Below are positions 7,544-15,720 of a stretch of DNA of 34,748 bases, in pieces. The notes beneath the pieces are model-generated. The model searched no databases and was not told the DNA's origin. It worked only from the letters and a program-made list of their open reading frames with translations. This stretch comes from Patescibacteria group bacterium. GTDB taxonomy: Bacteria; Patescibacteriota; Patescibacteriia; UBA9570. The position numbers were made by a program, and so were the translations under genes. The DNA lies in the NCBI GenBank assembly GCA_024277435.1, contig JAJRVJ010000002.1, positions 1 through 34,748 on the forward strand, read 5' to 3'. The first letter of the stretch is position 1, and each line of letters opens with the position of its first letter.

Positions 7544-8241
7544 GATTGTGTAGAGAATTTATCGGCTAATATATACAGTGGAAATATCACAGTTGCAGTA
7601 ATAATACGCTGCAAGCGACTAGGTTGCTTAATGAGTCGCCAGAGCCATTCTAACCCAATCTTACGAATAAATAAAGGTGCCCGCTTCTGTTTATTGGTAA
7701 GAAAATCAATTCCCCCACCTACAGTGAGTATAATTTTAGTGTTTTTGTATTTGGCGGCATTATGTTCAATCCAATATTCTTGACGAGGTGCTCCAAGGGC
7801 CACGAGAATAATATCCGGAGTAGAAGTGAAATTGTTTTCTGTAACTTCTACTACACAATTTGAATAGGTGTTGTGAATAGCTTTTTGGATATCTGCGATT
7901 TGTGACAAACCTCCCGGATTATATACTATCCCAACAGTGTACCTATGTTTATGAGCTTCCTGTAGTAGTGCGTGCATTGTATCTGTTCCTGTAATACGCT
8001 CCTTGAGACTTGTTAGTAGTATTAACCCTTGTCCGTCGGGGGTGCGTATATTAGCTGATTGCAAGGCATTACGTAGGCGTGTATTGCTACGAGCCGCAAC
8101 TAGTATTTCGGGATTAGGGGTCATTACTACGATTGTCTCGTTGCTATCACGTAAATGCGTACGAATGTCATTAAAGAATGTTTCGCTGGTAATGTTATGT
8201 ATTGGTATTCCAAATACTTTAATAGAAGGATATTTTTGCAT
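7540..8241 (-). CDS. WecG/TagA/CpsF-family glycosyltransferase
   Basis: The 233-aa protein spans the whole family fold: KVFGIPIHNIT at the start, NPEILVAA, the substrate-binding RTPDGQG near residue 68, RITGTD near 86, the glycine turn in VALGAPRQEYWI near 150, VGGGIDF, and the diagnostic RAPLFIRKIGLEWLWRL with KQPSR near the end. Members (TagA, WecG) transfer N-acetylmannosamine or a related sugar onto a lipid-linked GlcNAc at the membrane when making teichoic-acid linkers or surface glycans. The acceptor and sugar here are not known. It is the first gene of a leftward unit with gltX. A usual Ile/Gly after PDG is Gln here (PDGQG), a minor difference. Confidence 0.93.
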   Translation of the reverse strand: MQKYPSIKVFGIPIHNITSETFFNDIRTHLRDSNETIVVMTPNPEILVAARSNTRLRNALQSANIRTPDGQGLILLTSLKERITGTDTMHALLQEAHKHRYTVGIVYNPGGLSQIADIQKAIHNTYSNCVVEVTENNFTSTPDIILVALGAPRQEYWIEHNAAKYKNTKIILTVGGGIDFLTNKQKRAPLFIRKIGLEWLWRLIKQPSRLQRIITATVIFPLYILADKFSTQS

Positions 8242-8252
8242 AGAGTTATAGC

Positions 8253-8281
8253 TTGAAGTATAGCAAGTATTCCAGTATACT
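8253..8281 (+). promoter_or_regulatory. Promoter TTGAAG-17-TATACT of the lysozyme-like gene
   Basis: TTGAAG at 8253-8258 and TATACT at 8276-8281 are 17 bases apart. The start codon at 8291 is 9 bases after the -10, implying a leaderless or nearly leaderless mRNA. A minus-strand TATACT (AGTATA at 8257-8262) overlaps the -35 and would serve the divergent glycosyltransferase gene, so the two promoters probably compete. Confidence 0.65.
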
Positions 8282-8290
8282 TATAGGGTT

Positions 8291-9781
8291 ATGAGGCATT
8301 CTACTCAATTAGCCAAAAGAACATTATTTGTACTAGTATTAGGTATTTTTACCTTATCAGCTTCTGCTGCTCAAGCTGCTTTTAATCCGAATAAAGTGAT
8401 TTCTAAGGCAGACTTAGAAGATTACAACACAATGAGCGTAACGGCCATTCAGAATTTTTTGCAAAAACAAGGTGGAATTCTCAAAAATTATCAAACTAAA
8501 GATGTTGATGGCGCGAATCGGTCGGCAGCGGAAATAATTTACAATGCCGCATATCGTCATCAAATTAATCCTCAATATTTATTAGTTCGCATTCAAACAG
8601 AATCTAGTTTAGTAACGGGCAGTAATGCAAATTTAATTCCCTGGGCTACAGGATTAGGGGTGTGTGATAGTTGTAGCAAGAGTAATCCGAAGGTACTAAA
8701 ATACAAGGGTTTTGCTAAGCAAGTAGATGGATCGGCTGATTTAATGAGGAACGGGTATTTGGCAGCACTCTACTCTGGAGGGTCAACAGTATCTGGATGG
8801 AAGGTGGGGGTTCCCAAAACATCATCAGACGGAGTAACAATTATTCCGCAAAATAATGCAACTGCTGCCTTGTATACATATACTCCGTGGGTTGGATATC
8901 ATGGTGGTAATTCTAGCGTTGGTGGCAATTCACTTGTATTTGATTTATTTAAAAGATTTTTTCCAAATCGCGCTTCATTAGATATTGATTATCCAAATTC
9001 CTCGCTATTGCAAGATGTGCACACTGGCGCGGTGTATAAATTGGAGGGTGGTAAATTGCGGCCAATTACTTCGTACACTGCATTACTTATTAATTATGAT
9101 ACAAATAGAATTATTCCTGTAGATTCGTCAGTAATTAATCGCTATGAAGAGGGTTCTGTAATTGCTGTGCCTAAATTTATTCTCGTGCAAGATGAAAATG
9201 GTGGCATCCATCTTATTGATAAACGTCATAAGCGTCGCGCTATTACTTCTCGTGAATCTTTTTATAATTTAGGATATAATCCCGAGGAGGTATTACCAAT
9301 TACCAATGCTGAGTTGGCGAGTATTCCAGAGGGCGCACCTATAACAGATGCGGATCGCTATCCTATTGGTGGATTGGTGCAAAATACAACCGGAGCGGTA
9401 ATGTATTATGATCAGAATAATGAGGTGCATGAAATTTGGGATCGATCAATCATGGAAACGCGGTTTAAGGGTTTTGTAGTGCATCCGGAATCAGAGTCGT
9501 TTTTTGCTAATGCTAATAGCGGAGATCCAATTATTTTTGAGGATGGTACATTAGTAAAGATACCTTATCGTGATACGATTTATGTTATAGATAATGGCCG
9601 AAAGCGTGCAGTTCCTTCTACGAAAATGTTAAATAAATTAGGAGGATTTGAAAGTGTCGTCGAAACAACTAAGCCGGTACTACAGTTACACGAAACTGGT
9701 AGGGACTTTGTAAAGAACTCAAATAAGAAGAAAAAGAGTAAGAAAAAAAAGGGCAAGAAAAAAACTAAGAAAAAAAGCTAG
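8291..9781 (+). CDS. Exported lysozyme-like surface protein with repeat region and poly-Lys tail
   Basis: The 496-aa product has a signal peptide (1-30, SASAAQA-AF). Residues 31-220 resemble the lytic-transglycosylase-like domain that opens many Patescibacteria surface proteins: the phrase AAEIIYNAAYRHQINPQYLLV with RIQTESSLV carries a candidate catalytic Glu, followed by WATGLGVCDSC and AALYTYTPWV. Residues 235-470 hold four related units of about 50-60 residues (a strand such as DVHTGAVYKLEGGKLRPI or LVKIPYRDTIYVIDNGRKRA), which look like wall- or glycan-binding beta repeats. The last 20 residues are nearly all Lys and Ser and could bind anionic polymer or nucleic acid. The role is probably peptidoglycan remodelling or attachment to a host cell; no experiment is implied. 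Confidence 0.75.
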   Translation: MRHSTQLAKRTLFVLVLGIFTLSASAAQAAFNPNKVISKADLEDYNTMSVTAIQNFLQKQGGILKNYQTKDVDGANRSAAEIIYNAAYRHQINPQYLLVRIQTESSLVTGSNANLIPWATGLGVCDSCSKSNPKVLKYKGFAKQVDGSADLMRNGYLAALYSGGSTVSGWKVGVPKTSSDGVTIIPQNNATAALYTYTPWVGYHGGNSSVGGNSLVFDLFKRFFPNRASLDIDYPNSSLLQDVHTGAVYKLEGGKLRPITSYTALLINYDTNRIIPVDSSVINRYEEGSVIAVPKFILVQDENGGIHLIDKRHKRRAITSRESFYNLGYNPEEVLPITNAELASIPEGAPITDADRYPIGGLVQNTTGAVMYYDQNNEVHEIWDRSIMETRFKGFVVHPESESFFANANSGDPIIFEDGTLVKIPYRDTIYVIDNGRKRAVPSTKMLNKLGGFESVVETTKPVLQLHETGRDFVKNSNKKKKSKKKKGKKKTKKKS

Positions 9782-9788
9782 TTCAATT

Positions 9789-10592
9789 ATGCCATTAGTA
9801 TTTTCAGCAATCATCCCACACTCACCAGTTACTATTCCAGAGATAGGTGGTGACAAAACAACTGATGTTGCCATCACGCTTGGTAGCATTAAGGAGTTGG
9901 AGGGCGAATTGTATGTTATGCAGCCAGATACATTATTTATTGTTTCACCGCATGCCCCAGTGGCGGACGCATCTTTTTCGCTTAATTTAGCACAGGGGTT
10001 TACTGCTAGTTTTCAAGAATTTGGTGAGATAACTATTCATCATGAATTTCCTTGTGACATTGAACTGATTAGTAAAATTCGTGAGTATACAGATAGTCAT
10101 AATGAATCACCTCCGGTGAATGTGATTAGTCAGCCGTTATTGGATTACGGATCTTCAGTGGCGTTACATCATCTTACTGCTCATATGAAGTCTGTAAAAA
10201 TTGTACCAATAAGTATTTCATTGCTTAGCATTCAGCAACATTTTGCCTTTGGAGAAATATTACGAATAGTTGCAACGCAAACAAATAAGCGCGTTGCATT
10301 AATCGTTACTACGGAATTAGCTCAAAGCATAACTCAGGAAGCTCCTGGTGGCTATCATCCAGATGGACAATCGTTTGATCAAAAAATTCAATCAATGATT
10401 ACTGGTCAAGCATTTGCTGATATTTTAAAAATAAATCCTGAGCTTGTACGTAATGCGTATGCCGATCAAGCATATAAATCCTTAGCTATTGTATTTGGTG
10501 CATTGGCTGATACTGGTTCAGATTCACACTTGTTATCATACGAGCATCCGCATGGCGTAGGCATGCTTGTATCTCAGTTTAATCTTATTTAA
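9789..10592 (+). CDS. Class III extradiol dioxygenase-like (LigB/AmmeMemoRadiSam B-type) protein
   Basis: The 267-aa protein begins SAIIPHSPVTIPEIGG and continues with DTLFIVSPHAP, both characteristic of the LigB superfamily, where such His residues sit in or near the metal pocket. Later parts (VALIVTTELAQS, the PDGQSFDQKI region, and a final YEHPHGVGMLVS) match the same fold. Proteins like this are commonly labelled AmmeMemoRadiSam system protein B, but neither of the partner genes (AMMECR1 or radical SAM) is in the window, and the family's usual Asp/Ser-His after the central strand reads TTELAQS here. The substrate is unknown and an aromatic ring-cleavage role is unlikely in such a reduced genome. 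It starts 7 bases after the preceding stop with no Shine-Dalgarno, so it is probably cotranscribed. Confidence 0.7.
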   Translation: MPLVFSAIIPHSPVTIPEIGGDKTTDVAITLGSIKELEGELYVMQPDTLFIVSPHAPVADASFSLNLAQGFTASFQEFGEITIHHEFPCDIELISKIREYTDSHNESPPVNVISQPLLDYGSSVALHHLTAHMKSVKIVPISISLLSIQQHFAFGEILRIVATQTNKRVALIVTTELAQSITQEAPGGYHPDGQSFDQKIQSMITGQAFADILKINPELVRNAYADQAYKSLAIVFGALADTGSDSHLLSYEHPHGVGMLVSQFNLI

Positions 10593-10596
10593 TACT

Positions 10597-12216
10597 ATGT
10601 ACGTTAATGTCATTCCGCTGATTCGCAGTATTCGCGGTAAGGATAGTTTTACGTATAGTCTTGAAGAACGCATTAAAGGAGGAGTTGTTCGTGGGCAGTT
10701 GGTACAAATCCCCTGGCGTTCGAAATTTGTTACAGGAGTGGTTCATGAAATAGATGTCGTGAAGCCAACTTTTGCAACCAAGCCTATTAAGAAATTGCTC
10801 GATGTATCACTGGATAGCATGTATATGGATTTTATAGAGTGGATCGCAGAATATTACTGCATTGCATTAAGTCATGCTGCGAAACTTTCTATCCCTGAAG
10901 CCCCTAAGAAGAAATATGCGCTGAATAAAGATGAGACGAATATGCGGGACGTTCGAACATTAACTGTTTCGCGTAACCGCATTTCGGTTGTGCAAAAGAC
11001 ATTTCAATCGTTACGGGAATCTCATGAATCTCAGACTGTGCTCTATCAAAAATACCCGGAGGTTGTTGCGCTTATTAGTGGTTATGCCAAGAATGGTTCG
11101 GTGGCAATTATTGTTCCCGAAGAATCATACATAGATGAATTAAGGGGTCATCTTCATTCCTATGCACCTCACATTATTACATCTCATCTAAATAAAACAG
11201 AGATGTATTCTTTATGGAAATCGGCTGTTCAGTCTGAAGCTACCGCGTATATTGGAACGAAGCGATTAGCATTTTTTCCACTGCATGCGTTTGATACAAT
11301 TTGTATTATAGATCCAGAGGATCAATCACATAAACAATGGGATGGAAATCCCCGCTATCATACACAAACAATAGCTGAGGCGTGGCGAGAGTTAAGCGCA
11401 TCGCATGTTGTGTATTTTTCTCAGGCACCTCGTTTAGATCAGTTTGCATCGGTAGAGATGAATATGAATTTATTAAGCGAAGATCTATTGCCGGATATGC
11501 GCATAATTGATTTATCCGATAATCATTTTTATTCGAAAGACATACCATTAACATTACAGATTGTAGAGCGTTGTCGTGAAGCTAGCGTGGTGTTTTTATG
11601 GTTAAATAAGAAATCCGGCTACGATTATTTAGTGTGTGATGATTGTGGTACCCTCTCAGAGGATGCCTCTATTACGGTATGTTCAAGTTGTGGCGGGAAA
11701 AATATGCAGTCACGCGGGTATGGTACAACGCGGTTAGCGGCTGGCTTAGCTGAGTTATTTCCAGATCGACCCATCATTGAGCTCACGAAGGATTCTGAAA
11801 TAATAGCAATTGAGTACGATAAGAATCCTATTATTATTGGAACGCGGTATGCTGATTCACGGGTGCAATGGCAACGAGTTGATTATCAGGTGATTGTTGC
11901 CACAGATTACTTGTTGAGTCAGCCGGAGTTTCGTTCAGCAGAGTTGGCTCTGCAGCAATTTATACGTATTCGCAACCGCTGTGTTCGGTTAGATGTGCAA
12001 ACATATTCACCTGAACACCCTGTTATAAAGGCGTTAGGACAGTTGTTTGCAAAATCTTGGTATGAAAATGAATTACAATTACGAGAGCGCTTTAAATTAC
12101 CCCCAGCTCATTTTAGGGCTGAGATTCGTCATCGGGATACCGCTGAGCAACGCGTAATTACTGAGCTTGATCAATTACCTGATAATCCGGACTGGTTAGT
12201 TGACAGGGAAATTTAG
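10597..12216 (+). CDS. priA: Degenerate primosomal protein N' (PriA-like) without Walker motifs
   Basis: The 539-aa protein aligns by eye along most of PriA: the DNA 3'-end-binding domain at the N-terminus (YVNVIPLIR, GQLVQIPWR), a helicase-like core (SVAIIVPEES, ATAYIGTKRLAFFPL, FDTICIIDPEDQSHKQ, NPRYHT), one zinc ribbon (CDDCG and CSSCG) and ELFPDRPIIEL. PriA normally restarts collapsed replication forks as a DEAH helicase. Here no G-x-x-G-S-G-K-T is found before VAIIVPEES, the DEEH box reads DPED, GSATPS reads FSQAPR, and the final Q-x-x-G-R-A-G-R is absent (QFIRIRNRC). Only four of the usual eight zinc Cys remain. It is probably a DNA-binding or scaffold protein without ATPase activity. 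An upstream ATG at 10567 is in frame but overlaps the previous gene; 10597, with a 4-base gap, gives the conserved start. It precedes def and fmt as in many bacteria. Confidence 0.85.
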   Translation: MYVNVIPLIRSIRGKDSFTYSLEERIKGGVVRGQLVQIPWRSKFVTGVVHEIDVVKPTFATKPIKKLLDVSLDSMYMDFIEWIAEYYCIALSHAAKLSIPEAPKKKYALNKDETNMRDVRTLTVSRNRISVVQKTFQSLRESHESQTVLYQKYPEVVALISGYAKNGSVAIIVPEESYIDELRGHLHSYAPHIITSHLNKTEMYSLWKSAVQSEATAYIGTKRLAFFPLHAFDTICIIDPEDQSHKQWDGNPRYHTQTIAEAWRELSASHVVYFSQAPRLDQFASVEMNMNLLSEDLLPDMRIIDLSDNHFYSKDIPLTLQIVERCREASVVFLWLNKKSGYDYLVCDDCGTLSEDASITVCSSCGGKNMQSRGYGTTRLAAGLAELFPDRPIIELTKDSEIIAIEYDKNPIIIGTRYADSRVQWQRVDYQVIVATDYLLSQPEFRSAELALQQFIRIRNRCVRLDVQTYSPEHPVIKALGQLFAKSWYENELQLRERFKLPPAHFRAEIRHRDTAEQRVITELDQLPDNPDWLVDREI

Positions 12217-12229
12217 AGGGTGCTAAAGT
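12200..12229 (+). promoter_or_regulatory. Promoter TTGACA-18-TAAAGT of def
   Basis: A perfect -35 TTGACA at 12200-12205, inside the end of priA, and TAAAGT at 12224-12229 are 18 bases apart. ATG 12239 lies 9 bases later with no Shine-Dalgarno, so the def message is probably leaderless. Confidence 0.6.
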
Positions 12230-12238
12230 AATCTTCGT

Positions 12239-12703
12239 ATGAGCGTATTACCACTTACAATTCAACCAAACGATATCTTGCATAAGGTTTCAGAGGATTT
12301 ACCACTAGATGCGCTGGATCAATACCTGTCACTTGGCGATGATATGGTGGAAACAATGTTGGAAAATGATGGGATTGGTTTAGCAGCGGTTCAGATAGGA
12401 AAGAATTTGAATTTGTTTACTGTTAATAAAGATGTTACCGGGGAAGATGAGCATTGGATTCTTTGTAATCCTACAATAACATTTCAATCCAAAAATACCG
12501 CAGTTATGGAAGAGGGGTGTTTGTCATGTCCGAAGATTTACGGATCAGTACGTCGTCCCGTAAAAGTGAGGGTTACTGCATATACCTTAACAGGTGAGAA
12601 AAAAATATTTAAAGCTAAGGGTTTGTTAGCAAAAGTATTTCAGCACGAAATTGATCATTTACAGGGCACGCTTATTATGGATAAATTCGAAGATGGCAAC
12701 TAA
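12239..12703 (+). CDS. def: Peptide deformylase
   Basis: This 154-aa metalloenzyme removes the formyl group from the N-terminal Met of new proteins. All three signatures are present: GIGLAAVQIG near 45 (GxGLAAxQ), EEGCLSCP near 91 (EGCLS, with the metal Cys) and HEIDHLQG near 136 (HExxH with catalytic Glu). Length is typical, and the enzyme should be active. It lies between priA and fmt, the usual order, and overlaps fmt by 11 bases. The partner transformylase is encoded next door, so formylation and deformylation are kept together. Confidence 0.97.
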   Translation: MSVLPLTIQPNDILHKVSEDLPLDALDQYLSLGDDMVETMLENDGIGLAAVQIGKNLNLFTVNKDVTGEDEHWILCNPTITFQSKNTAVMEEGCLSCPKIYGSVRRPVKVRVTAYTLTGEKKIFKAKGLLAKVFQHEIDHLQGTLIMDKFEDGN

Positions 12704-13538
12704 GATAGTGGATATTGTATTTTTTGGTACCTCGGACTTTGGAATTCCCACATTGCAGGCGCTACTGGAAGCTCATTGGTGTAAAGTAATTGCGGTTGTA
12801 ACGCAACCTGATCGTCCTGTGGGAAGAAAACAGCAACTGCAGAGCACACCCATTAAGGAGTTTGCTGAGGAGAAGGGGTTGTTGGTAATTCATGAGTTGG
12901 GAATGGTTCCCGACGCAGATGTTGGTGTACTAGTTTCCTATGGCGCAATATTGCCACAGTCTGTATTAGATAAGTTTCCATATGGGATTATTAACGTACA
13001 TCCATCATTATTGCCGCAATGGCGTGGACCCGCTCCAATGCAATACGCGTTATTACATGGTGACACTGTTACCGGTGTTTCAATAATGAAATTAGATAAG
13101 GGTGTTGATACTGGTCCATTATTATCACAGGAGCAGTACGCTATTCCTCAGGATTATTCTTTGCCCGAACTGAGTAAACACTTGGAGGTTATGGGTGCGC
13201 ACATGCTTGAACGGGATTTACGAAAGTATATAGATGGTGAGATTGAGCTAAAACAACAAGTATCAGAAGGTGTATCGCGTTCACATATCATTAAACGTAG
13301 CGATGGAAAAATTACTGGAAGTGACGATCCGCGTGTAGTGGTAAATACCTTGCGTGCATATACTCCGTGGCCTGGTGTGTTCGGGTTTTGGAATAAAAAG
13401 CGTATCAAAATATTAGACGCTCATTTAGATGGTGAAGATCTTATTTTAGATAAAGTTCAAATTGAGGGTAAGCAACCTATGAAGTTTGATGATTTTAAGC
13501 GAGGTTACCAGGATTTTTTATTTACGGATATTGTCTAA
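12693..13538 (+). CDS. fmt: Methionyl-tRNA formyltransferase
   Basis: The 281-aa protein transfers the formyl group from 10-formyl-THF to Met-tRNAi. Signatures are IVFFGTSDFG at the start, VTQPDRPVGR, the catalytic INVHPSLLP near 102 followed by QWRGPAPMQYALLHGD, and the Asp in LDKGVDTGPLL. The C-terminal tRNA-binding domain (after about 200) is shorter than in E. coli Fmt (about 315 aa overall). I chose ATG 12693 because the family begins MATKIVDIVFFG here; the in-frame ATG at 12651 would add 14 residues inside def. The 11-base overlap with def suggests coupled translation. Its last 21 bases overlap the convergent glycosyltransferase gene. Confidence 0.95.
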   Translation: MATKIVDIVFFGTSDFGIPTLQALLEAHWCKVIAVVTQPDRPVGRKQQLQSTPIKEFAEEKGLLVIHELGMVPDADVGVLVSYGAILPQSVLDKFPYGIINVHPSLLPQWRGPAPMQYALLHGDTVTGVSIMKLDKGVDTGPLLSQEQYAIPQDYSLPELSKHLEVMGAHMLERDLRKYIDGEIELKQQVSEGVSRSHIIKRSDGKITGSDDPRVVVNTLRAYTPWPGVFGFWNKKRIKILDAHLDGEDLILDKVQIEGKQPMKFDDFKRGYQDFLFTDIV

Positions 13539-14261
13539 TTGGTTCTTCCAGGCTTTATCGCGTGCAGACATTGAGAGAAAGTTAAGAAAATACGGAACTA
13601 CCGATAGATCAAGATCCTGATAGCGGCGGGCTGATGTTTTTACACGATTATTGAAAATCCACTTAACTTTTCCGTATGGATGAAGTTTTTTAGCGAGATT
13701 GAGATCTTCTCCAAATTTTAAATTCTCATCAATTCCAGTAGTTTTATCATACACGGATTTACGTACTGCCATATTATTTGCCGTTAACGCCATAACGCCA
13801 CCGGCTAAAAACCATGATAATGCAACTAGGCTACGTTCGAATACGCGTACGATCCAGTTAATATAAAAATCTCTATCGTAAAATAAATAGCCACTTGAAA
13901 TAGCCACGGTATCTTGGTGATTATCTAAGTAAGATACAATGCGTTTTAACCAGTGTTTTGAAACTTCTACATCAGCATCAGTTGAAGCGATGATGTCACC
14001 GCGAGCAATCGACCAACCCTTGCGGCGAGCAGCTCCAACACCGGGAGTTTTTTCTTGCACGATAATTACTTCGGGAAAGGTTTTCGCAATTTTTATGGTA
14101 TTATCTGTGCAATTATTGTCTACGAGAATTATTTCATAATCGCCGTTTGGTAGCGATTGTTCAATGAGACTTCGTAAACAACGAGCAATTGTATTTTCCT
14201 CGTTATACGCTGGTACTACAACAGATACTCTAATGTTTCTTTCTGGCTTTTTCTGTGACAT
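13518..14261 (-). CDS. Family 2 glycosyltransferase
   Basis: The 247-aa protein has a GT-A fold: VSVVVPAYNEENTIARCLRSL at the start, EIILVDNNCTDNT near 45, GVGAARRKGW, and the metal-binding DADVE (in ASTDADVEVS) near 95. A short hydrophobic segment around 140-160 (LVALSWFLAGGVMALTAN) and ENLKFGEDLNLAKKL (the ED base region) follow. It probably adds a sugar to a lipid or polysaccharide at the membrane face; donor and acceptor are unknown. It overlaps the upstream membrane glycosyltransferase by 32 bases and the end of fmt by 21, so it is the last gene of a tightly packed leftward cluster. Confidence 0.9.
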   Translation of the reverse strand: MSQKKPERNIRVSVVVPAYNEENTIARCLRSLIEQSLPNGDYEIILVDNNCTDNTIKIAKTFPEVIIVQEKTPGVGAARRKGWSIARGDIIASTDADVEVSKHWLKRIVSYLDNHQDTVAISSGYLFYDRDFYINWIVRVFERSLVALSWFLAGGVMALTANNMAVRKSVYDKTTGIDENLKFGEDLNLAKKLHPYGKVKWIFNNRVKTSARRYQDLDLSVVPYFLNFLSMSARDKAWKNQLDNIRK

Positions 14262-15720
14262 AAAATCCCATATATTTACCTAACATTAATCGGGTTTGAG
14301 CATCAATGGCTGGAATTGATCCAAAAATTGTCATTGATATTGGCAGTAGAGCCCATTGCAAAATCATAAATGCATATTTAGAAAAGCGATGATGCGTTGG
14401 CCGCTGCGGCAAGATCAATGTACCAAGAATTACCGACAATAACAATCCTACATTAGCAATGGTAAGCATGAATTGAAGAATATACGGTGCGGTTTGCGCT
14501 ATTACTGTAGTTTGCGTTTCAGCATCAAGAGCAGCTAATGGTAGGTATCCGAGAATGAATATCAGTACCGTTGCTGTACCCCAAGACCACATTCCTTCAA
14601 GTTGATTAAATAAATGGTACGCACGGGTTTTGAGTGAAATGTTTTTAGCCCTACTAAAATACCAAATCATATAAGGGATATTCTCACTACCCCAGGCCCA
14701 GCGACGCTGTTGTTTATACAGGTTCACAAGACTTTTCCACCACGTGTCAGCTAATACAGTATCCATATGTACTGGCATATGTAACGGCGTCACTTCATAA
14801 TCCCCATCGTAGTGCAGTAGACATTGTAAGAAGATTCGTGAGTCGTCAGAAATAATATCTTTTTCCCACCAACCAACATCTATTATAGCTTTAAATGGCA
14901 TGCTATGAGAGGAAAATGTAAATAGCCGTTCCGGACGAGCTTGTTCCGCCATTAACCAGAAGGTTGTTCCGGTTGCAGCTACTCGCATAATAGCGGGTGC
15001 GTCCCAGATATTATTGCTAAACATTGGAATGGGCTGATAACTGGAGCGCGTAGGATTAGGATGAGATAAATATGTGTGCGTGAGGTACGAGAAAAATTGC
15101 GGTTCGATACATGTATCAACATCAAATACTGAAACTACTACATTTTCGTACGGAATAGTATTTGGATCAATTATTGTGTCTTTTACAATTTTACCTGCCC
15201 AAGTAAGATTAGCTCCCTTAGCTGCTATTTCACCTGGTAAATTATCTGGGTGTGATGTAACAATTAACGAATGGAATAGTTCACCGTATTTTTCTTGCAT
15301 GGCTTTACCATTTTCAATTGAGCTTGAAAAACGCTCTTCGCCAGCTAGTACCACAATCATACGATCTTTAGGATAGTCGGCCTTTGCTAAGCATTCAAAA
15401 GTTGTTTCTACCACTTCCCTACCCTCGGAGGCGTTTGGAATTAATACTAAATGATACACGTCGCGGTAGTTCTCAAAATCTTGTTCACAGCGCTTTAGCC
15501 ATTGTACACTCATTACATGTTTATATTTTCGAAATGAAATGATAAGAAATGTGCTGATATAGATAACCTTACTCATCCAGTAAAAATCAAAAATGATAAT
15601 AAAGTACACCATCCATAGCGGTTTAATGAATGAGAGTGCAACTGAGCTAATGAGCGTAATCCATACCAAGCTCGCAGGTAGCATTTCAAGGAGACGATAT
15701 TTTGTATAGCGTGAAATCAT
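14230..15720 (-). CDS. Membrane-bound cellulose-synthase-like family 2 glycosyltransferase
   Basis: The 496-aa protein has two N-terminal membrane spans (about 10-65), a cytoplasmic GT-A domain and three or four C-terminal spans (about 370-480). Within the catalytic domain, SVFDVDTCIEP (near 198) supplies the metal-binding D-x-D, DIISDDSRIF (near 290) the catalytic Asp, and QQRRWAWG (near 340) the QxxRW motif of processive synthases. It probably polymerises or transfers a sugar and may help export the product. Start and stop overlap its neighbours (4 bases with the permease gene, 32 with the second transferase). Closest general type is BcsA/ICA-like or dolichol-P-mannose-like synthases; the polymer is unknown. 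Confidence 0.88.
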   Translation of the reverse strand: MISRYTKYRLLEMLPASLVWITLISSVALSFIKPLWMVYFIIIFDFYWMSKVIYISTFLIISFRKYKHVMSVQWLKRCEQDFENYRDVYHLVLIPNASEGREVVETTFECLAKADYPKDRMIVVLAGEERFSSSIENGKAMQEKYGELFHSLIVTSHPDNLPGEIAAKGANLTWAGKIVKDTIIDPNTIPYENVVVSVFDVDTCIEPQFFSYLTHTYLSHPNPTRSSYQPIPMFSNNIWDAPAIMRVAATGTTFWLMAEQARPERLFTFSSHSMPFKAIIDVGWWEKDIISDDSRIFLQCLLHYDGDYEVTPLHMPVHMDTVLADTWWKSLVNLYKQQRRWAWGSENIPYMIWYFSRAKNISLKTRAYHLFNQLEGMWSWGTATVLIFILGYLPLAALDAETQTTVIAQTAPYILQFMLTIANVGLLLSVILGTLILPQRPTHHRFSKYAFMILQWALLPISMTIFGSIPAIDAQTRLMLGKYMGFYVTEKARKKH

